64,000 nucleotides of DNA from Polaribacter sp. (GTDB taxonomy: Bacteria > Bacteroidota > Bacteroidia > Flavobacteriales > Flavobacteriaceae): positions 1-64,000 of the forward strand of contig JABJPX010000038.1 in the NCBI GenBank assembly GCA_018663625.1, read 5' to 3'. Below are positions 43,567-53,400 of this stretch, piece by piece. Under the pieces are notes generated by a model. The model saw only the letters and a list, made by a program, of their open reading frames with translations. It had not been told where the DNA came from and made no database searches. Position 1 is the stretch's first letter. Every line of letters starts with the position of its first letter. Both the position numbers and the translations under genes were made by a program.

Positions 43567-44682
43567 ATGAAATTTAATATTGCAGTAATTCCTGGAGACG
43601 GGATTGGGCCAGAGGTAATCAATCAAGCAAAAAAAGCACTCAACGCAGTAGCAAACACGTTCAATCATGTTTTTATTTATAAAGAAGCGCAGATGGGAGC
43701 TTGTGCAATTGATGCAACAGGAAATCCGTTACCAGACAATACACTAAAGATTTGTAAAGATTCAGATGCCATATTATTTGGTGCTATCGGAGATCCAAAG
43801 TATGATAATGACCCAACAGCAAAAGTAAGACCAGAGCAAGGATTATTAAAATTACGAAAAGAATTAGGATTGTTTTGTAACATAAGACCAGTAAAAGCTT
43901 ACGAACAACTCATCGACAATTCTCCCTTAAAAAGAGAAATTATTTCCGGTACTGACATTTCTATCTTTAGAGAATTAACAGGCGGAATTTATTTTGGAAT
44001 AAAGAAGTTAAGTGAAGACGGGACTGTTGCTTTTGATGGTTGCTCTTATTCAGTAACTGAAATTTCAAGAATTGCGCATTTCGCATTTAAATCAGCACAA
44101 AACAGGAGAAAAAAAGTAACTCTAGTTGACAAGGCAAATGTATTAGAAACATCTCGTTTGTGGAGAAAAATAGTTACAGAAATTGCCAAAGAGTATAAAG
44201 ATGTTACCCTAGAATTTCTATTTGTAGACAATGCTGCCATGCAAATGATTTTAAATCCAAAACAATTTGATGTCATTCTTACCGAAAACCTTTTTGGAGA
44301 TATTATTTCTGACGAAGCCAGTGTTATCGGGGGGTCTATTGGGTTGCTTGCATCGTCCTCTATTGGAAATGAAAACGCACTTTTTGAGCCTATACACGGT
44401 TCATTTCCACAAGCAACAGGTAAGGATATTGCCAATCCTTTGGCGTCTATCTTATCGGCAGCCATGTTGTTAGAGCATTTAGGTTTGCATGATGAAGCTG
44501 AAGCTGTCGAAAATGCCGTTGAAAAATCCTTAGAATTGTCAATTGTTACTGGAGATTTAAATCCTGAAAAATCTTTTTCGACTTCTAAAGTGGGAGATTT
44601 TATTGCAGATTACATTGAACATCCAGATGATAGTAATCATAATTTTCAAAACATTCACATGGGGCAAAGTACCATTATCTAA
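43567..44682 (+). CDS. leuB: 3-isopropylmalate dehydrogenase
   Basis: 371 residues. IAVIPGDGIGPEVINQA, LLKLRKELGLFCNIRPVKAY, RELTGGIYFG and the metal-binding LTENLFGDIISDEASVIGGSIGLLASSSIG are the signature parts. PIHGSFPQATGKDIANPLA binds NAD. It oxidises and decarboxylates 3-isopropylmalate to 2-oxoisocaproate. The 317-bp spacer that follows carries the ilv leader and terminator rather than a new promoter, so it is the last gene before an internal attenuator. Confidence 0.97.
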   Translation: MKFNIAVIPGDGIGPEVINQAKKALNAVANTFNHVFIYKEAQMGACAIDATGNPLPDNTLKICKDSDAILFGAIGDPKYDNDPTAKVRPEQGLLKLRKELGLFCNIRPVKAYEQLIDNSPLKREIISGTDISIFRELTGGIYFGIKKLSEDGTVAFDGCSYSVTEISRIAHFAFKSAQNRRKKVTLVDKANVLETSRLWRKIVTEIAKEYKDVTLEFLFVDNAAMQMILNPKQFDVILTENLFGDIISDEASVIGGSIGLLASSSIGNENALFEPIHGSFPQATGKDIANPLASILSAAMLLEHLGLHDEAEAVENAVEKSLELSIVTGDLNPEKSFSTSKVGDFIADYIEHPDDSNHNFQNIHMGQSTII

Positions 44683-44711
44683 ATTATAAAAGAGGAACTC
44701 GTTACACTTAT

Positions 44712-44771
44712 ATGAACAGAAAAACGATCCATATTATTTCAATGATTCTCATCGTAATTCCTACGACATGA
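44712..44771 (+). CDS. ilvL: ilv leader peptide
   Basis: 19 codons from ATG to TGA: MNRKTIHIISMILIVIPTT. Six of 19 residues are Ile, with one Val, one Leu and three Thr. AGAGGAA lies about 19 nt upstream of the ATG and could be a ribosome site. A strong terminator begins 27 nt past the stop codon, and ilvD follows. This is the textbook order of an amino-acid attenuator: slow Ile-tRNA would stall the ribosome over the AU-rich Ile codons and change folding downstream. HIIS at residues 7-10 matches the thr leader. The peptide is called from composition and position only. Confidence 0.7.
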   Translation: MNRKTIHIISMILIVIPTT

Positions 44772-44776
44772 TCTTG

Positions 44777-44887
44777 AAGTGCTCTTTATAATTTTTATAA
44801 AAAACCTTCCCAATTTTCGGAAGGTTTTTTACGAAAATAATTCAAAAGTTGGGTGTCATATAAAAAATCATTTAAAGTGCTGTTTAT
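44777..44887 (+). repeat. 13-bp near-identical direct repeat flanking the ilv terminator
   Basis: AAGTGCTCTTTAT (44777-44789) and AAGTGCTGTTTAT (44875-44887) agree in 12 of 13 bases and lie 98 bp apart, one on each side of the terminator hairpin. The rest of the spacer up to ilvD (44888-44999) is A/T-rich with no reading frame or consensus promoter I can support. Confidence 0.45.
44799..44830 (+). terminator. ilv attenuator terminator
   Basis: AAAAAACCTTCC / GGAAGGTTTTTT make a perfect 12-bp stem with an 8-nt loop, ending in T6. It lies between the ilv leader peptide and ilvD. The upstream arm CCTTCC could instead pair in part with TTGAAG at 44774-44779, just after the peptide, giving a competing structure. 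It may also serve as the end of leuACDB transcripts. Confidence 0.8.
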
Positions 44888-44999
44888 GAGTGTTTTAATT
44901 GGTTTATATGGTACGTGAATTTAGCTTTTTTAATTATGAAATATTCAACAAAAACACAGAAACATAGTAATTTAGTCAACAAATTGAAGCATTTAATAA

Positions 45000-46682
45000 A
45001 TGGAATTGAATAAACATAGCAAAAGATTAACACAAGATGAATCTCAGCCTGCATCACAAGCCATGTTGTATGCCGTAGGGTTGTCTGACGAAGACATGAA
45101 CAAAGCGCAAGTTGGTATTGCAAGTACAGGTTATGATGGGAATCCATGTAACATGCACTTAAACAATTTGGCAGCAGAAGTAAAAGTAGAATCTAAGATT
45201 GCAGGTTTAGTTGGTTTAGGTTTTAATACGATAGGAGTTTCAGATGGTATTTCGATGGGAACATCGGGAATGAATTATTCGTTAGCCTCCAGAGATATCA
45301 TTGCCGACTCTATTGAGACCGTAATGAATGCACAAAGTTATGATGGATTAATTTCTGTCGTTGGTTGTGATAAAAACATGCCAGGAGCCGTAATCGCCAT
45401 GTTGCGATTGAACAGACCTTCTATTATGATGTATGGAGGAACGATCGCATCTGGAAATTATAAAGGAAAAAAACTGAATATTGTTTCTGCATTTGAAGCC
45501 TTAGGTCAAAAAGTAGCAGGAGAAATCGAAGAAGAAGAATACCGAGAAATTATAAAAAGAGCCATTCCAGGAGCTGGTGCGTGTGGAGGTATGTATACTG
45601 CAAATACAATGGCTTCTGCCATAGAGTGTATGGGGTTTGCATTGCCTTACAACTCATCAATACCTGCAGAAAACCCAAACAAACTATCGGAAGCAGAAAG
45701 AACAGCATTGGCCATTAAGAACTTACTGGCATTGGATTTAAAACCTTTAGACATTATTTCTAAGAAATCCATCGAAAATGCCATTGCAATTGTAAATGCA
45801 TTGGGAGGTTCTACAAATGCAGTCTTACATTTTTTAGCAATTGCACATGCAGCAGATATCGACTTTACTTTGTCAGATTTTCAAAAAGTAAGTGATCGAA
45901 CTCCATTAATTGCCGATTTAAAACCATCGGGAAAATATTTGATGGAAGATGTTCATGGAGTAGGTGGAACGCCAGCAGTCATGAAGTATTTGTTAGACAA
46001 CGGATATTTACACGGTGAATGCTTAACCGTTACTGGAAAAACATTGGCTGAGAACTTAGCACATGTGGAAGCATTGACTTTTGAGGAAGACGCTCAAGAT
46101 GTCATTTATCCAAAAGACAAGGCGCTTAAATCTTCAGGAAATATTCAAATATTATATGGAAACCTTGCCAACGAGGGCGCTGTGGCAAAAATTTCTGGAA
46201 ATGAAGGCTTACTCTTTGAAGGAAAAGCAGTGGTGTATGATGGAGAACAAGCTGCCAATACGGGAATATCAAAAGGAGAAGTCTCTAGAGGCGATGTGGT
46301 GGTTATTCGGTATGTAGGCCCCAAAGGTGGACCCGGAATGCCAGAAATGTTAAAACCAACATCCTTAATTATGGGAGCCGGTTTAGGAAAATCAGTAGCA
46401 TTAATTACCGATGGTCGTTTTTCTGGAGGAACCCATGGTTTTGTCGTAGGACACATTACACCAGAAGCACAGTCAGGAGGAACCATTGCACTTCTAGAAA
46501 CAGGAGATACGATTCGAATTAGTGCAGAAAATAACACCATTAACGTGTTGCTTTCAGAAGAAGAGTTAGCCGCTAGAAAAGCAAATTGGATTGCACCCGC
46601 ATTAAAACATAAAAAAGGAATCTTATACAAATATGCAAAAGTAGTTGCGTCCGCTTCAAAAGGATGTATTACTGATGCTTAA
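45000..46682 (+). CDS. ilvD: Dihydroxy-acid dehydratase
   Basis: 560 residues, IlvD/Edd family. Cluster cysteines: C50 ([10 protein letters not shown]), C123 ([11 protein letters not shown]) and the one in [34 protein letters not shown] and [17 protein letters not shown] with [20 protein letters not shown] are signature motifs. It dehydrates the dihydroxy acids of the Ile and Val routes using an Fe-S cluster. It is first of ilvDBNCA, downstream of the leader peptide and terminator, so its expression should respond to Ile supply. Confidence 0.97.
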   Translation: MELNKHSKRLTQDESQPASQAMLYAVGLSDEDMNKAQVGIASTGYDGNPCNMHLNNLAAEVKVESKIAGLVGLGFNTIGVSDGISMGTSGMNYSLASRDIIADSIETVMNAQSYDGLISVVGCDKNMPGAVIAMLRLNRPSIMMYGGTIASGNYKGKKLNIVSAFEALGQKVAGEIEEEEYREIIKRAIPGAGACGGMYTANTMASAIECMGFALPYNSSIPAENPNKLSEAERTALAIKNLLALDLKPLDIISKKSIENAIAIVNALGGSTNAVLHFLAIAHAADIDFTLSDFQKVSDRTPLIADLKPSGKYLMEDVHGVGGTPAVMKYLLDNGYLHGECLTVTGKTLAENLAHVEALTFEEDAQDVIYPKDKALKSSGNIQILYGNLANEGAVAKISGNEGLLFEGKAVVYDGEQAANTGISKGEVSRGDVVVIRYVGPKGGPGMPEMLKPTSLIMGAGLGKSVALITDGRFSGGTHGFVVGHITPEAQSGGTIALLETGDTIRISAENNTINVLLSEEELAARKANWIAPALKHKKGILYKYAKVVASASKGCITDA

Positions 46683-46732
46683 AATACAATAGGTCATTTC
46701 CGTGAAAACAGAAAGCCAAAAAAAATAAACAT

Positions 46733-48466
46733 ATGGAAACTCAAACCATCAAAAATAAAGAAACAGATCAAATAGTTACCGAAAGAATTTCAGGTAGCGA
46801 AGCCATTGTTCGTAGTTTAATCGCGGAAGGAGTAAAGGTTTTGTACGGGTACCCTGGCGGCGCAATTATGCCCGTTTATGATGAATTGTATAAATACCAA
46901 GACAAAATACACCATGTGTTAACACGTCATGAGCAAGGGGCAACCCATTCAGCACAAGGATATGCAAGAATTTCAGGAGAAGTAGGTGTAGCAATTGCAA
47001 CTTCTGGTCCTGGAGCCACCAATTTAATTACTGGAATTGCAGATGCGCAAATAGATTCGACTCCAATGATCTGTATTACAGGGCAAGTACCTTCTCATTT
47101 ATTGGGAAGTGATGCTTTTCAAGAAACAGATATTGTCGGTATTTCTTCTCCTGTGACAAAATGGAATTGCCAAGTAACTAAAGCATCTCAAATCCCAGAA
47201 GCCATCGCCAAAGCATTTTTCATCGCAAAAAGCGGAAGACCTGGGCCTGTTTTGGTTGATATTACCAAAGATGCACAGTTTGAAGAGTTTGATTTTTCTT
47301 ACCAAAAATGTACGAAAGTAAGAAGTTATGTGCCTGTTCCAAAAACAGTATCAGGTACTTTGGAAGCGGCAGCAAAACTGATTAACGGAGCTAAAAAACC
47401 AATGATTATTTGGGGACAAGGCGTTGTTTTAAGTGAAGCAGAAGAAGCCTTTAAAGCCCTTGTAGAAAAATCAGGAATTCCAGCTGCATGGACCATTTTA
47501 GGTGCTTCTGCATTGCCAACTTCGCATCGTTTAAATGTGGGGATGTTGGGTATGCATGGTAATTATGCACCCAATAAACTTACCAATGAGTGTGATGTGT
47601 TGATTGCTATAGGAATGCGTTTTGATGATCGAGTTACTGGAGATCTCACCAAATATGCGAAACAAGCAAAAGTGATTCATTTTGAAATTGATCCTTCAGA
47701 AATTGATAAAAATGTAAAAACGGATGTTGCTGTTTTAGGGGATGCGAAAGCAACTTTAACTGCAATTTTACCGCTTATAAATGAGAATACACATACAGCT
47801 TGGCATCAAGAATTTAAAGATTTATATGCCATTGAATATGAAAAAATAATCAAAGACGATCTTTATCCAACAAAAGAGGGTTTGACAATGGGTGAAGTAA
47901 TTCATCAGATAAATGTGCATAGTAATGGAGACGCAGCCATTGTTACAGATGTTGGTCAACATCAAATGATCGCCTGTCGATATGCCGAATTCAATAAAAC
48001 AAAAAGTAACATTACTTCGGGTGGTTTAGGAACCATGGGGTTTGGACTGCCTGCAGCTATTGGTGCTAAAATGGCCGCGCCAGAGAGAGAAGTGGTTTCC
48101 ATTTCGGGAGATGGAGGTTATCAAATGACCATTCAAGAATTAGGGACTATTTTTCAGCAAAAAGCAGCGGTTAAAGTGGTGGTTCTAAATAATGATTTTT
48201 TAGGAATGGTACGTCAGTGGCAGCAGTTGTTTTTTGACAAACGCTATGCTTCCACAGAAATGATCAATCCAAATTTTGTTGCCATTGCGGAAGGCTATTA
48301 TTTAAAAGCAAGAAAAGTAACAAAACGAGAAGATTTGGCAGCAGCAGTAAAAGAAATGATGGAAAGCAAAGAAGCCTATTTTTTAGAAGTTTGTGTAGAA
48401 AAAGAAGGAAATGTATTTCCAATGGTTCCTTCAGGAGCAAGTGTTTCAGACATCCGTTTGTCATAA
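46733..48466 (+). CDS. ilvB: Acetolactate synthase large subunit
   Basis: 577 residues, a TPP-dependent enzyme. The catalytic Glu is E67 in LTRHEQGATHSAQGYAR, and VLYGYPGGAIMPVYDEL precedes it. The TPP motif is GDGGYQMTIQELGTIFQQKAAVKVVVLNN near residue 463. GMRFDDRVTGDLTKYA belongs to the FAD-binding domain. It condenses pyruvate with pyruvate or 2-oxobutyrate. ilvN follows after 38 bp; ilvD precedes by 50 bp. Confidence 0.97.
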   Translation: METQTIKNKETDQIVTERISGSEAIVRSLIAEGVKVLYGYPGGAIMPVYDELYKYQDKIHHVLTRHEQGATHSAQGYARISGEVGVAIATSGPGATNLITGIADAQIDSTPMICITGQVPSHLLGSDAFQETDIVGISSPVTKWNCQVTKASQIPEAIAKAFFIAKSGRPGPVLVDITKDAQFEEFDFSYQKCTKVRSYVPVPKTVSGTLEAAAKLINGAKKPMIIWGQGVVLSEAEEAFKALVEKSGIPAAWTILGASALPTSHRLNVGMLGMHGNYAPNKLTNECDVLIAIGMRFDDRVTGDLTKYAKQAKVIHFEIDPSEIDKNVKTDVAVLGDAKATLTAILPLINENTHTAWHQEFKDLYAIEYEKIIKDDLYPTKEGLTMGEVIHQINVHSNGDAAIVTDVGQHQMIACRYAEFNKTKSNITSGGLGTMGFGLPAAIGAKMAAPEREVVSISGDGGYQMTIQELGTIFQQKAAVKVVVLNNDFLGMVRQWQQLFFDKRYASTEMINPNFVAIAEGYYLKARKVTKREDLAAAVKEMMESKEAYFLEVCVEKEGNVFPMVPSGASVSDIRLS

Positions 48467-48504
48467 AATAATAGAACGCACATCGAAGAAATATTTTAAC
48501 AAAT

Positions 48505-49032
48505 ATGAGTACAGAAAAACAATTATTTACCATTTCAGTGTATACTGAAAACAATATTGGTTTATTGAATCGAATCTCCGCAATTTTTCAGCGAAGACAC
48601 ATCAATATCGAAAGTTTAAATACCTCGCCTTCTGAAATAGAAGGGGTCTCTAAATTTACAATTGTGGTCAATATGACAGATGAAAACATGAAGAAGATCA
48701 TTGGTCAGATAGAAAAGCAAGTAGAGGTTATTAAGGCCTATTATCACAAAGACGAAGATACTATTTATCAAGAATCGTGTATTTTTAAAATGCAATCTGA
48801 TTTGCTTTTTGAAGAAAGACAAATTCAGAATATTATTAAAGATAGCAATGCAAGAATTGTTACCGTAAATAAATCCTTTTTTGTGATTGAAAAATCAGGA
48901 AGAAAAGAAGAAGTAGATTTAATTTATAAAGAATTAAAACCTTTTGGAATATTGCAATTTACGCGTTCGGGAAGAGTATCTGTATCAAAACAACCCATGG
49001 AAATTTCACAAATGCTGACAGCATTCAACTAA
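48505..49032 (+). CDS. ilvN: Acetolactate synthase regulatory subunit
   Basis: 175 residues, the IlvH/IlvN type. An N-terminal ACT domain (about 6-80: [37 protein letters not shown]) binds valine or another effector. The C-terminal half (about 90-170) is the ALS_ss_C domain, ending [13 protein letters not shown]-like ([17 protein letters not shown]). It activates IlvB and gives feedback control. It lies 11 bp before ilvC. Confidence 0.95.
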   Translation: MSTEKQLFTISVYTENNIGLLNRISAIFQRRHINIESLNTSPSEIEGVSKFTIVVNMTDENMKKIIGQIEKQVEVIKAYYHKDEDTIYQESCIFKMQSDLLFEERQIQNIIKDSNARIVTVNKSFFVIEKSGRKEEVDLIYKELKPFGILQFTRSGRVSVSKQPMEISQMLTAFN

Positions 49033-49043
49033 AAAAAGTAAAC

Positions 49044-50522
49044 ATGTCAAATTATTTTAACACATTATCATTAAGAAATCAATTAGAACAATTAGGGAAA
49101 TGTAGATTTATGGATTCCTCAGAATTTGTAGATGGCGTTCAAGCATTAAAAGGAAAGAAAATTGTAATTGTTGGTTGTGGTGCACAAGGACTGAACCAGG
49201 GATTGAATATGAGAGATTCAGGTTTGGATATTTCATATACTTTACGTCAAGCTGCAATTGATCAAAAAAGAGATTCATACCTCAATGCAACCTCCAATGG
49301 TTTTACGGTGGGAACCTATGAAGAATTGATTCCTTCAGCAGATTTAGTATTGAATTTAACGCCAGACAAACAGCATACAAACGTTGTAACAACGATTATG
49401 CCGTTAATGAAGAAAAATGCAACGTTAAGCTATTCTCATGGATTTAATATTGTAGAAGAAGGAATGCAGATTCGTAAAGACTTAACTGTAATTATGGTTG
49501 CACCAAAATGTCCAGGAAGTGAAGTTCGTGAAGAATATAAACGTGGTTTTGGAGTGCCTACATTGATAGCAGTTCATCCAGAAAACGATCCAGAAAATAA
49601 AGGTTGGGCGCAAGCAAAAGCTTATGCGGTTGCAACCGGTGGAGACAGAGCAGGTGTGTTAGCATCCTCTTTCGTCGCTGAAGTAAAGTCCGATTTAATG
49701 GGAGAACAAACTATTTTATGTGGTTTGTTACAAACAGGAGCGATCTTATCTTTTGATAAAATGGTTGCTGAAGGTATTGATCCAGGATATGCTGCAAAAC
49801 TCATTCAATATGGTTGGGAAACTACAACAGAAGCGTTAAAGCATGGTGGAATTACTAATATGATGGATCGTTTGTCAAACCCAGCAAAAATTGAAGCATT
49901 TCGAATTTCAGAAGAATTAAAAGAGATTATGCGTCCACTATTCAACAAGCATATGGACGATATTATTTCTGGGCATTTTTCAAAAACGATGATGGAAGAT
50001 TGGGCAAACAATGACAAAAATTTATTGTCTTGGAGAGCTGCCACTGGAGAAACTGCTTTTGAAAAACAAGCCCTTACAGATCAAGAGATTTCTGAACAAG
50101 AATATTTTGACCACGGTACTTTATTAGTAGCTTTTGTTAGAGCAGGTGTAGAGTTGGCTTTTGAAGCAATGACTGCAGCGGGAATCATTGAGGAATCTGC
50201 GTATTATGAATCCTTACATGAAACACCATTAATTGCAAATACCATTGCACGTAAAAAATTATTTGAAATGAATCGAGTGATTTCTGATACTGCAGAATAC
50301 GGGTGTTATTTATTTGATCATGCTTGTAAGCCGTTGTTAACAGATTTTATGAAAACAGTAAAAACAAACATTATTGGGAAATCGTTTACAAATGAAAATG
50401 GTGTAGACAACCAAGAGTTAATTGCTGTAAATAGCGCAATCCGAAATCATCCAGTTGAAATCATTGGTGCACAACTAAGAGCTTCAATGACTGCAATGAA
50501 AGTAATTACATCAGAAGCATAA
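49044..50522 (+). CDS. ilvC: Ketol-acid reductoisomerase, class II
   Basis: 492 residues, the long (class II) form with a duplicated C-terminal knotted domain. The NADPH site is [58 protein letters not shown] and [17 protein letters not shown] carry the Mg-binding Asp and Glu. It isomerises and reduces acetolactate or acetohydroxybutyrate. It sits between ilvN and ilvA, with only 3 bp to ilvA. Confidence 0.97.
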   Translation: MSNYFNTLSLRNQLEQLGKCRFMDSSEFVDGVQALKGKKIVIVGCGAQGLNQGLNMRDSGLDISYTLRQAAIDQKRDSYLNATSNGFTVGTYEELIPSADLVLNLTPDKQHTNVVTTIMPLMKKNATLSYSHGFNIVEEGMQIRKDLTVIMVAPKCPGSEVREEYKRGFGVPTLIAVHPENDPENKGWAQAKAYAVATGGDRAGVLASSFVAEVKSDLMGEQTILCGLLQTGAILSFDKMVAEGIDPGYAAKLIQYGWETTTEALKHGGITNMMDRLSNPAKIEAFRISEELKEIMRPLFNKHMDDIISGHFSKTMMEDWANNDKNLLSWRAATGETAFEKQALTDQEISEQEYFDHGTLLVAFVRAGVELAFEAMTAAGIIEESAYYESLHETPLIANTIARKKLFEMNRVISDTAEYGCYLFDHACKPLLTDFMKTVKTNIIGKSFTNENGVDNQELIAVNSAIRNHPVEIIGAQLRASMTAMKVITSEA

Positions 50523-50525
50523 TTA

Positions 50526-51788
50526 ATGCAATCAAAAAACACCTATTTTCCAAGTTTAGAAAACGTAAAAGCAGCCGCTTCAAATTTAAAAGGAGTGGCT
50601 TCTATTACGCCATTGAGCCAAAATGTTCAAAATTCAAAGAAATTTGGAGCCAATATACTATTTAAAAGAGAAGATTTACAAGTCGTTCGATCTTATAAAA
50701 TAAGAGGTGCTTATAATAAAATGTCTTCTTTGTCAACAGCGCAAAGAGAAAAAGGAATTGTTTGTGCCAGTGCAGGAAATCATGCACAAGGTGTTGCATT
50801 ATCTTGTAAGTTATTACAGATAAAAGGTACTATTTACATGCCTTCACCAACTCCGAATCAGAAGATTGAACAGGTAAAAATGTTCGGTGAAGATTTTATT
50901 GAGGTTGTAATTGAAGGAGATACTTTTGATGATGCTTATCATGCATCCATAGTTGCTTGTGAAGCAGAAGACAAAACATTCATTCATCCTTTTAATGATG
51001 AAAAGGTGATTGAAGGGCAAGCAACTGTAGGATTAGAAATCCTGAATCAAGCTTCAGTAAAAATTGATTACGTTTTTGTAGCAGTAGGAGGTGGAGGTTT
51101 GTCATCAGGCTTATCTGCAGTTTTCAAGCACTTATCACCAGAAACAAAAATAATCGGAATAGAGCCAGAAGGAGCTCCATCAATGAAGACTTCTATCACT
51201 CATAAAAAAGTGATCGCTTTAGATAAGATTGATGCTTTTATAGATGGTGCTGCTGTTAAAAGAGTCGGCGATTTGAACTTTGATATCTGTTTGCAAAACT
51301 TATCCGATATGATTACAATTCCGGAAGGAAAAGTCTGTCAGACCATTTTAGATCTCTACAATAAAGACGCCATTGTTGTTGAACCAGCAGGAGCGTTAAG
51401 TATTGCTGCATTAGATAGCTATGCAGATGAAATTCGTGGAAAGAATGTTGTTTGTATAGTGAGTGGAAGCAATAATGACATTACTCGAACTGCAGAAATT
51501 AAAGAAAGAGCTTTATTGTTTGCTAATTTAAAGCATTATTTCATCATTAAGTTTCCACAAAGAGCGGGTGCATTGAAAGAATTTTTGGTCGATATTTTAG
51601 GACCAAATGATGATATTACTCATTTTGAATATACCAAAAAAACCAATAGAGAAAATGGTGCAGCTGTTGTTGGCCTGCAATTAAAGTCATCCAGTGACCT
51701 AGCTCCTTTGGTTGCAAAAATGAAAAAAAATAATTTTTATGGTGATTATCTGAACGATAAACCCGATTTATTTCAATTTTTAGTGTAA
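50526..51788 (+). CDS. ilvA: Threonine deaminase (biosynthetic)
   Basis: 420 residues. The PLP lysine is K58 in VRSYKIRGAYNKM. SAGNHAQGVALSCKLL and the glycine-rich VAVGGGGLSSGLSAVFKHL bind PLP. The C-terminal 90 residues (HYFIIKFPQRAGALKEFLVDILGPNDDITHFEYTKK) form a single ACT-like domain, half of the tandem pair in the E. coli enzyme. It converts threonine from the thrABC pathway to 2-oxobutyrate, entry to isoleucine. Last of the ilv genes proper. Confidence 0.95.
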   Translation: MQSKNTYFPSLENVKAAASNLKGVASITPLSQNVQNSKKFGANILFKREDLQVVRSYKIRGAYNKMSSLSTAQREKGIVCASAGNHAQGVALSCKLLQIKGTIYMPSPTPNQKIEQVKMFGEDFIEVVIEGDTFDDAYHASIVACEAEDKTFIHPFNDEKVIEGQATVGLEILNQASVKIDYVFVAVGGGGLSSGLSAVFKHLSPETKIIGIEPEGAPSMKTSITHKKVIALDKIDAFIDGAAVKRVGDLNFDICLQNLSDMITIPEGKVCQTILDLYNKDAIVVEPAGALSIAALDSYADEIRGKNVVCIVSGSNNDITRTAEIKERALLFANLKHYFIIKFPQRAGALKEFLVDILGPNDDITHFEYTKKTNRENGAAVVGLQLKSSSDLAPLVAKMKKNNFYGDYLNDKPDLFQFLV

Positions 51789-51820
51789 ATTTAGAACTAA
51801 TTTAAAATTATATTTAAGCG

Positions 51821-53398
51821 ATGGGCATACCTGAAAAATATAAAATTACCTCACTATTACATCAAAAAAACTATTTAATAGCTGGTGAATTAAAAAAATG
51901 GACCGGTGAAACTGCTGATGTCCTTTCTACAATTTCTTCAACTCAAGATTACAAACCTACACTTTTAGGGAGTGTTCCTCAATTAGGAGAAGCACAAGCT
52001 CTAGAAGCTTTAGATGCTGCTTGTAATGCCTTTGATGAAGGAAAAGGGCTTTGGCCAACAATGAAAGTTGAAGGTAGAATTGCTGCCATGGAAAAATTTG
52101 TAGCACAAATGAAAACCAAGCGCGATGAAATTGTAAAGCTATTAATGTGGGAGATCGGGAAAACATTGCCCGATTCAGAAAAAGAATTTGATAGAACAGT
52201 CGAATACATTTACGATACGATAGAAGACTATAAGCAGATGGATCGAAATTCTGCAAAATTGGAAAAAAACTCAGGAGTTTATGCACACGTAAGACGAGGA
52301 CCTTTGGGAGTTGTTTTGTGTTTAGGACCATATAATTATCCGTTAAATGAAACTTTTTCCCTGTTAATTCCTGCACTAATTATGGGGAATACTGTTGTTT
52401 TCAAACCTGCAAAATATGGAGTACTCCTAATAGCTCCCTTGTTGGAAGCCTTTGAAAATAGTTTTCCAAAAGGTGTTGTAAATATTATCTACGGTCGAGG
52501 AAGAACGTTGGCAACACCCATCATGAAAACGGGTAAAGTGGATGTTTTGGCTTTAATAGGAAATAGTAAATCGGCCAATGCTTTACAAGCTCATCATCCT
52601 AGAAAAAATAGATTGCGACAGATATTAGGCTTGGAAGCTAATAATCCAGCCATTGTTTTAAAAGATGCCGATTTAGATTTGGCAATTAATGAATGTATTG
52701 CAGGAGCAATGTCCTTTAATGGGCAGCGTTGCACTGCTTTAAAGGTTTTATATGTTCATGAAGAAATTGTAGATGAATTTAACAAACGTTTTTCAGAGAA
52801 GGTAGATGCCTTAAAATTTGGAAACCCATGGGAAGAAGGTGTGAAATTAACTCCATTACCAGAAGTAGACAAACCTAGTTATATTCAAGAATTAATTGAT
52901 GATGCATTGGAGAAAGGTGCAAAAGTCATGAATAAAAAAGGAGGCGAACATTCTGAAAATTATATATTTCCAGCAGTTTTATATCCTGTAAATAAAGACA
53001 TGCGTGTTTTTCACGAAGAGCAATTTGGACCGGTAACTCCAGTAGTTTCCTTTTCTGATATTAATGAACCTCTAGATGATATGGCTGCTTCAAATTACGG
53101 ACAACAAGTTAGTATTTTTGGAAGTGATGCGAACACTTTAGCACCATTAATTGATACTTTGGTGAATTTAGTCTGTCGTGTAAATTTGAATAGTTCTTGC
53201 CAAAGAGGTCCCGATGTATATCCCTTTACAGGAAGAAAAGATTCTGCAACAGGTACTTTAAGTGTTCATGATGCATTGCGATCCTTTTCAATTAGAACTT
53301 TCTTGGCGTCTAAAGATAGTCCATACAACAATGCAATTTTACAAGACTTATTAGATAAGAAAGTTTCCAATTTTATAAGTACAGATTATATTTTGTAA
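51821..53398 (+). CDS. gapN: NADP-dependent glyceraldehyde-3-phosphate dehydrogenase (non-phosphorylating)
   Basis: 525 residues, aldehyde dehydrogenase superfamily. N173 in [12 protein letters not shown], the general base E272 in [16 protein letters not shown] and the nucleophile C304 in [14 protein letters not shown] are in place. [29 protein letters not shown] near the C-terminus is typical of GapN-like enzymes. It oxidises glyceraldehyde 3-phosphate straight to 3-phosphoglycerate, making NADPH. It is 32 bp after ilvA on the same strand; ilvC needs NADPH, which may explain the linkage, though that is guesswork. It converges on topB with 2 bp between the stops. Confidence 0.9.
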   Translation: MGIPEKYKITSLLHQKNYLIAGELKKWTGETADVLSTISSTQDYKPTLLGSVPQLGEAQALEALDAACNAFDEGKGLWPTMKVEGRIAAMEKFVAQMKTKRDEIVKLLMWEIGKTLPDSEKEFDRTVEYIYDTIEDYKQMDRNSAKLEKNSGVYAHVRRGPLGVVLCLGPYNYPLNETFSLLIPALIMGNTVVFKPAKYGVLLIAPLLEAFENSFPKGVVNIIYGRGRTLATPIMKTGKVDVLALIGNSKSANALQAHHPRKNRLRQILGLEANNPAIVLKDADLDLAINECIAGAMSFNGQRCTALKVLYVHEEIVDEFNKRFSEKVDALKFGNPWEEGVKLTPLPEVDKPSYIQELIDDALEKGAKVMNKKGGEHSENYIFPAVLYPVNKDMRVFHEEQFGPVTPVVSFSDINEPLDDMAASNYGQQVSIFGSDANTLAPLIDTLVNLVCRVNLNSSCQRGPDVYPFTGRKDSATGTLSVHDALRSFSIRTFLASKDSPYNNAILQDLLDKKVSNFISTDYIL

Positions 53399-53400
53399 TC

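Noticed and set aside
44046-44465. Long antisense frames opposite leuB, leuC and ilvD
   Set aside because: Same reason: they mirror conserved coding sequence and show no coding features of their own.
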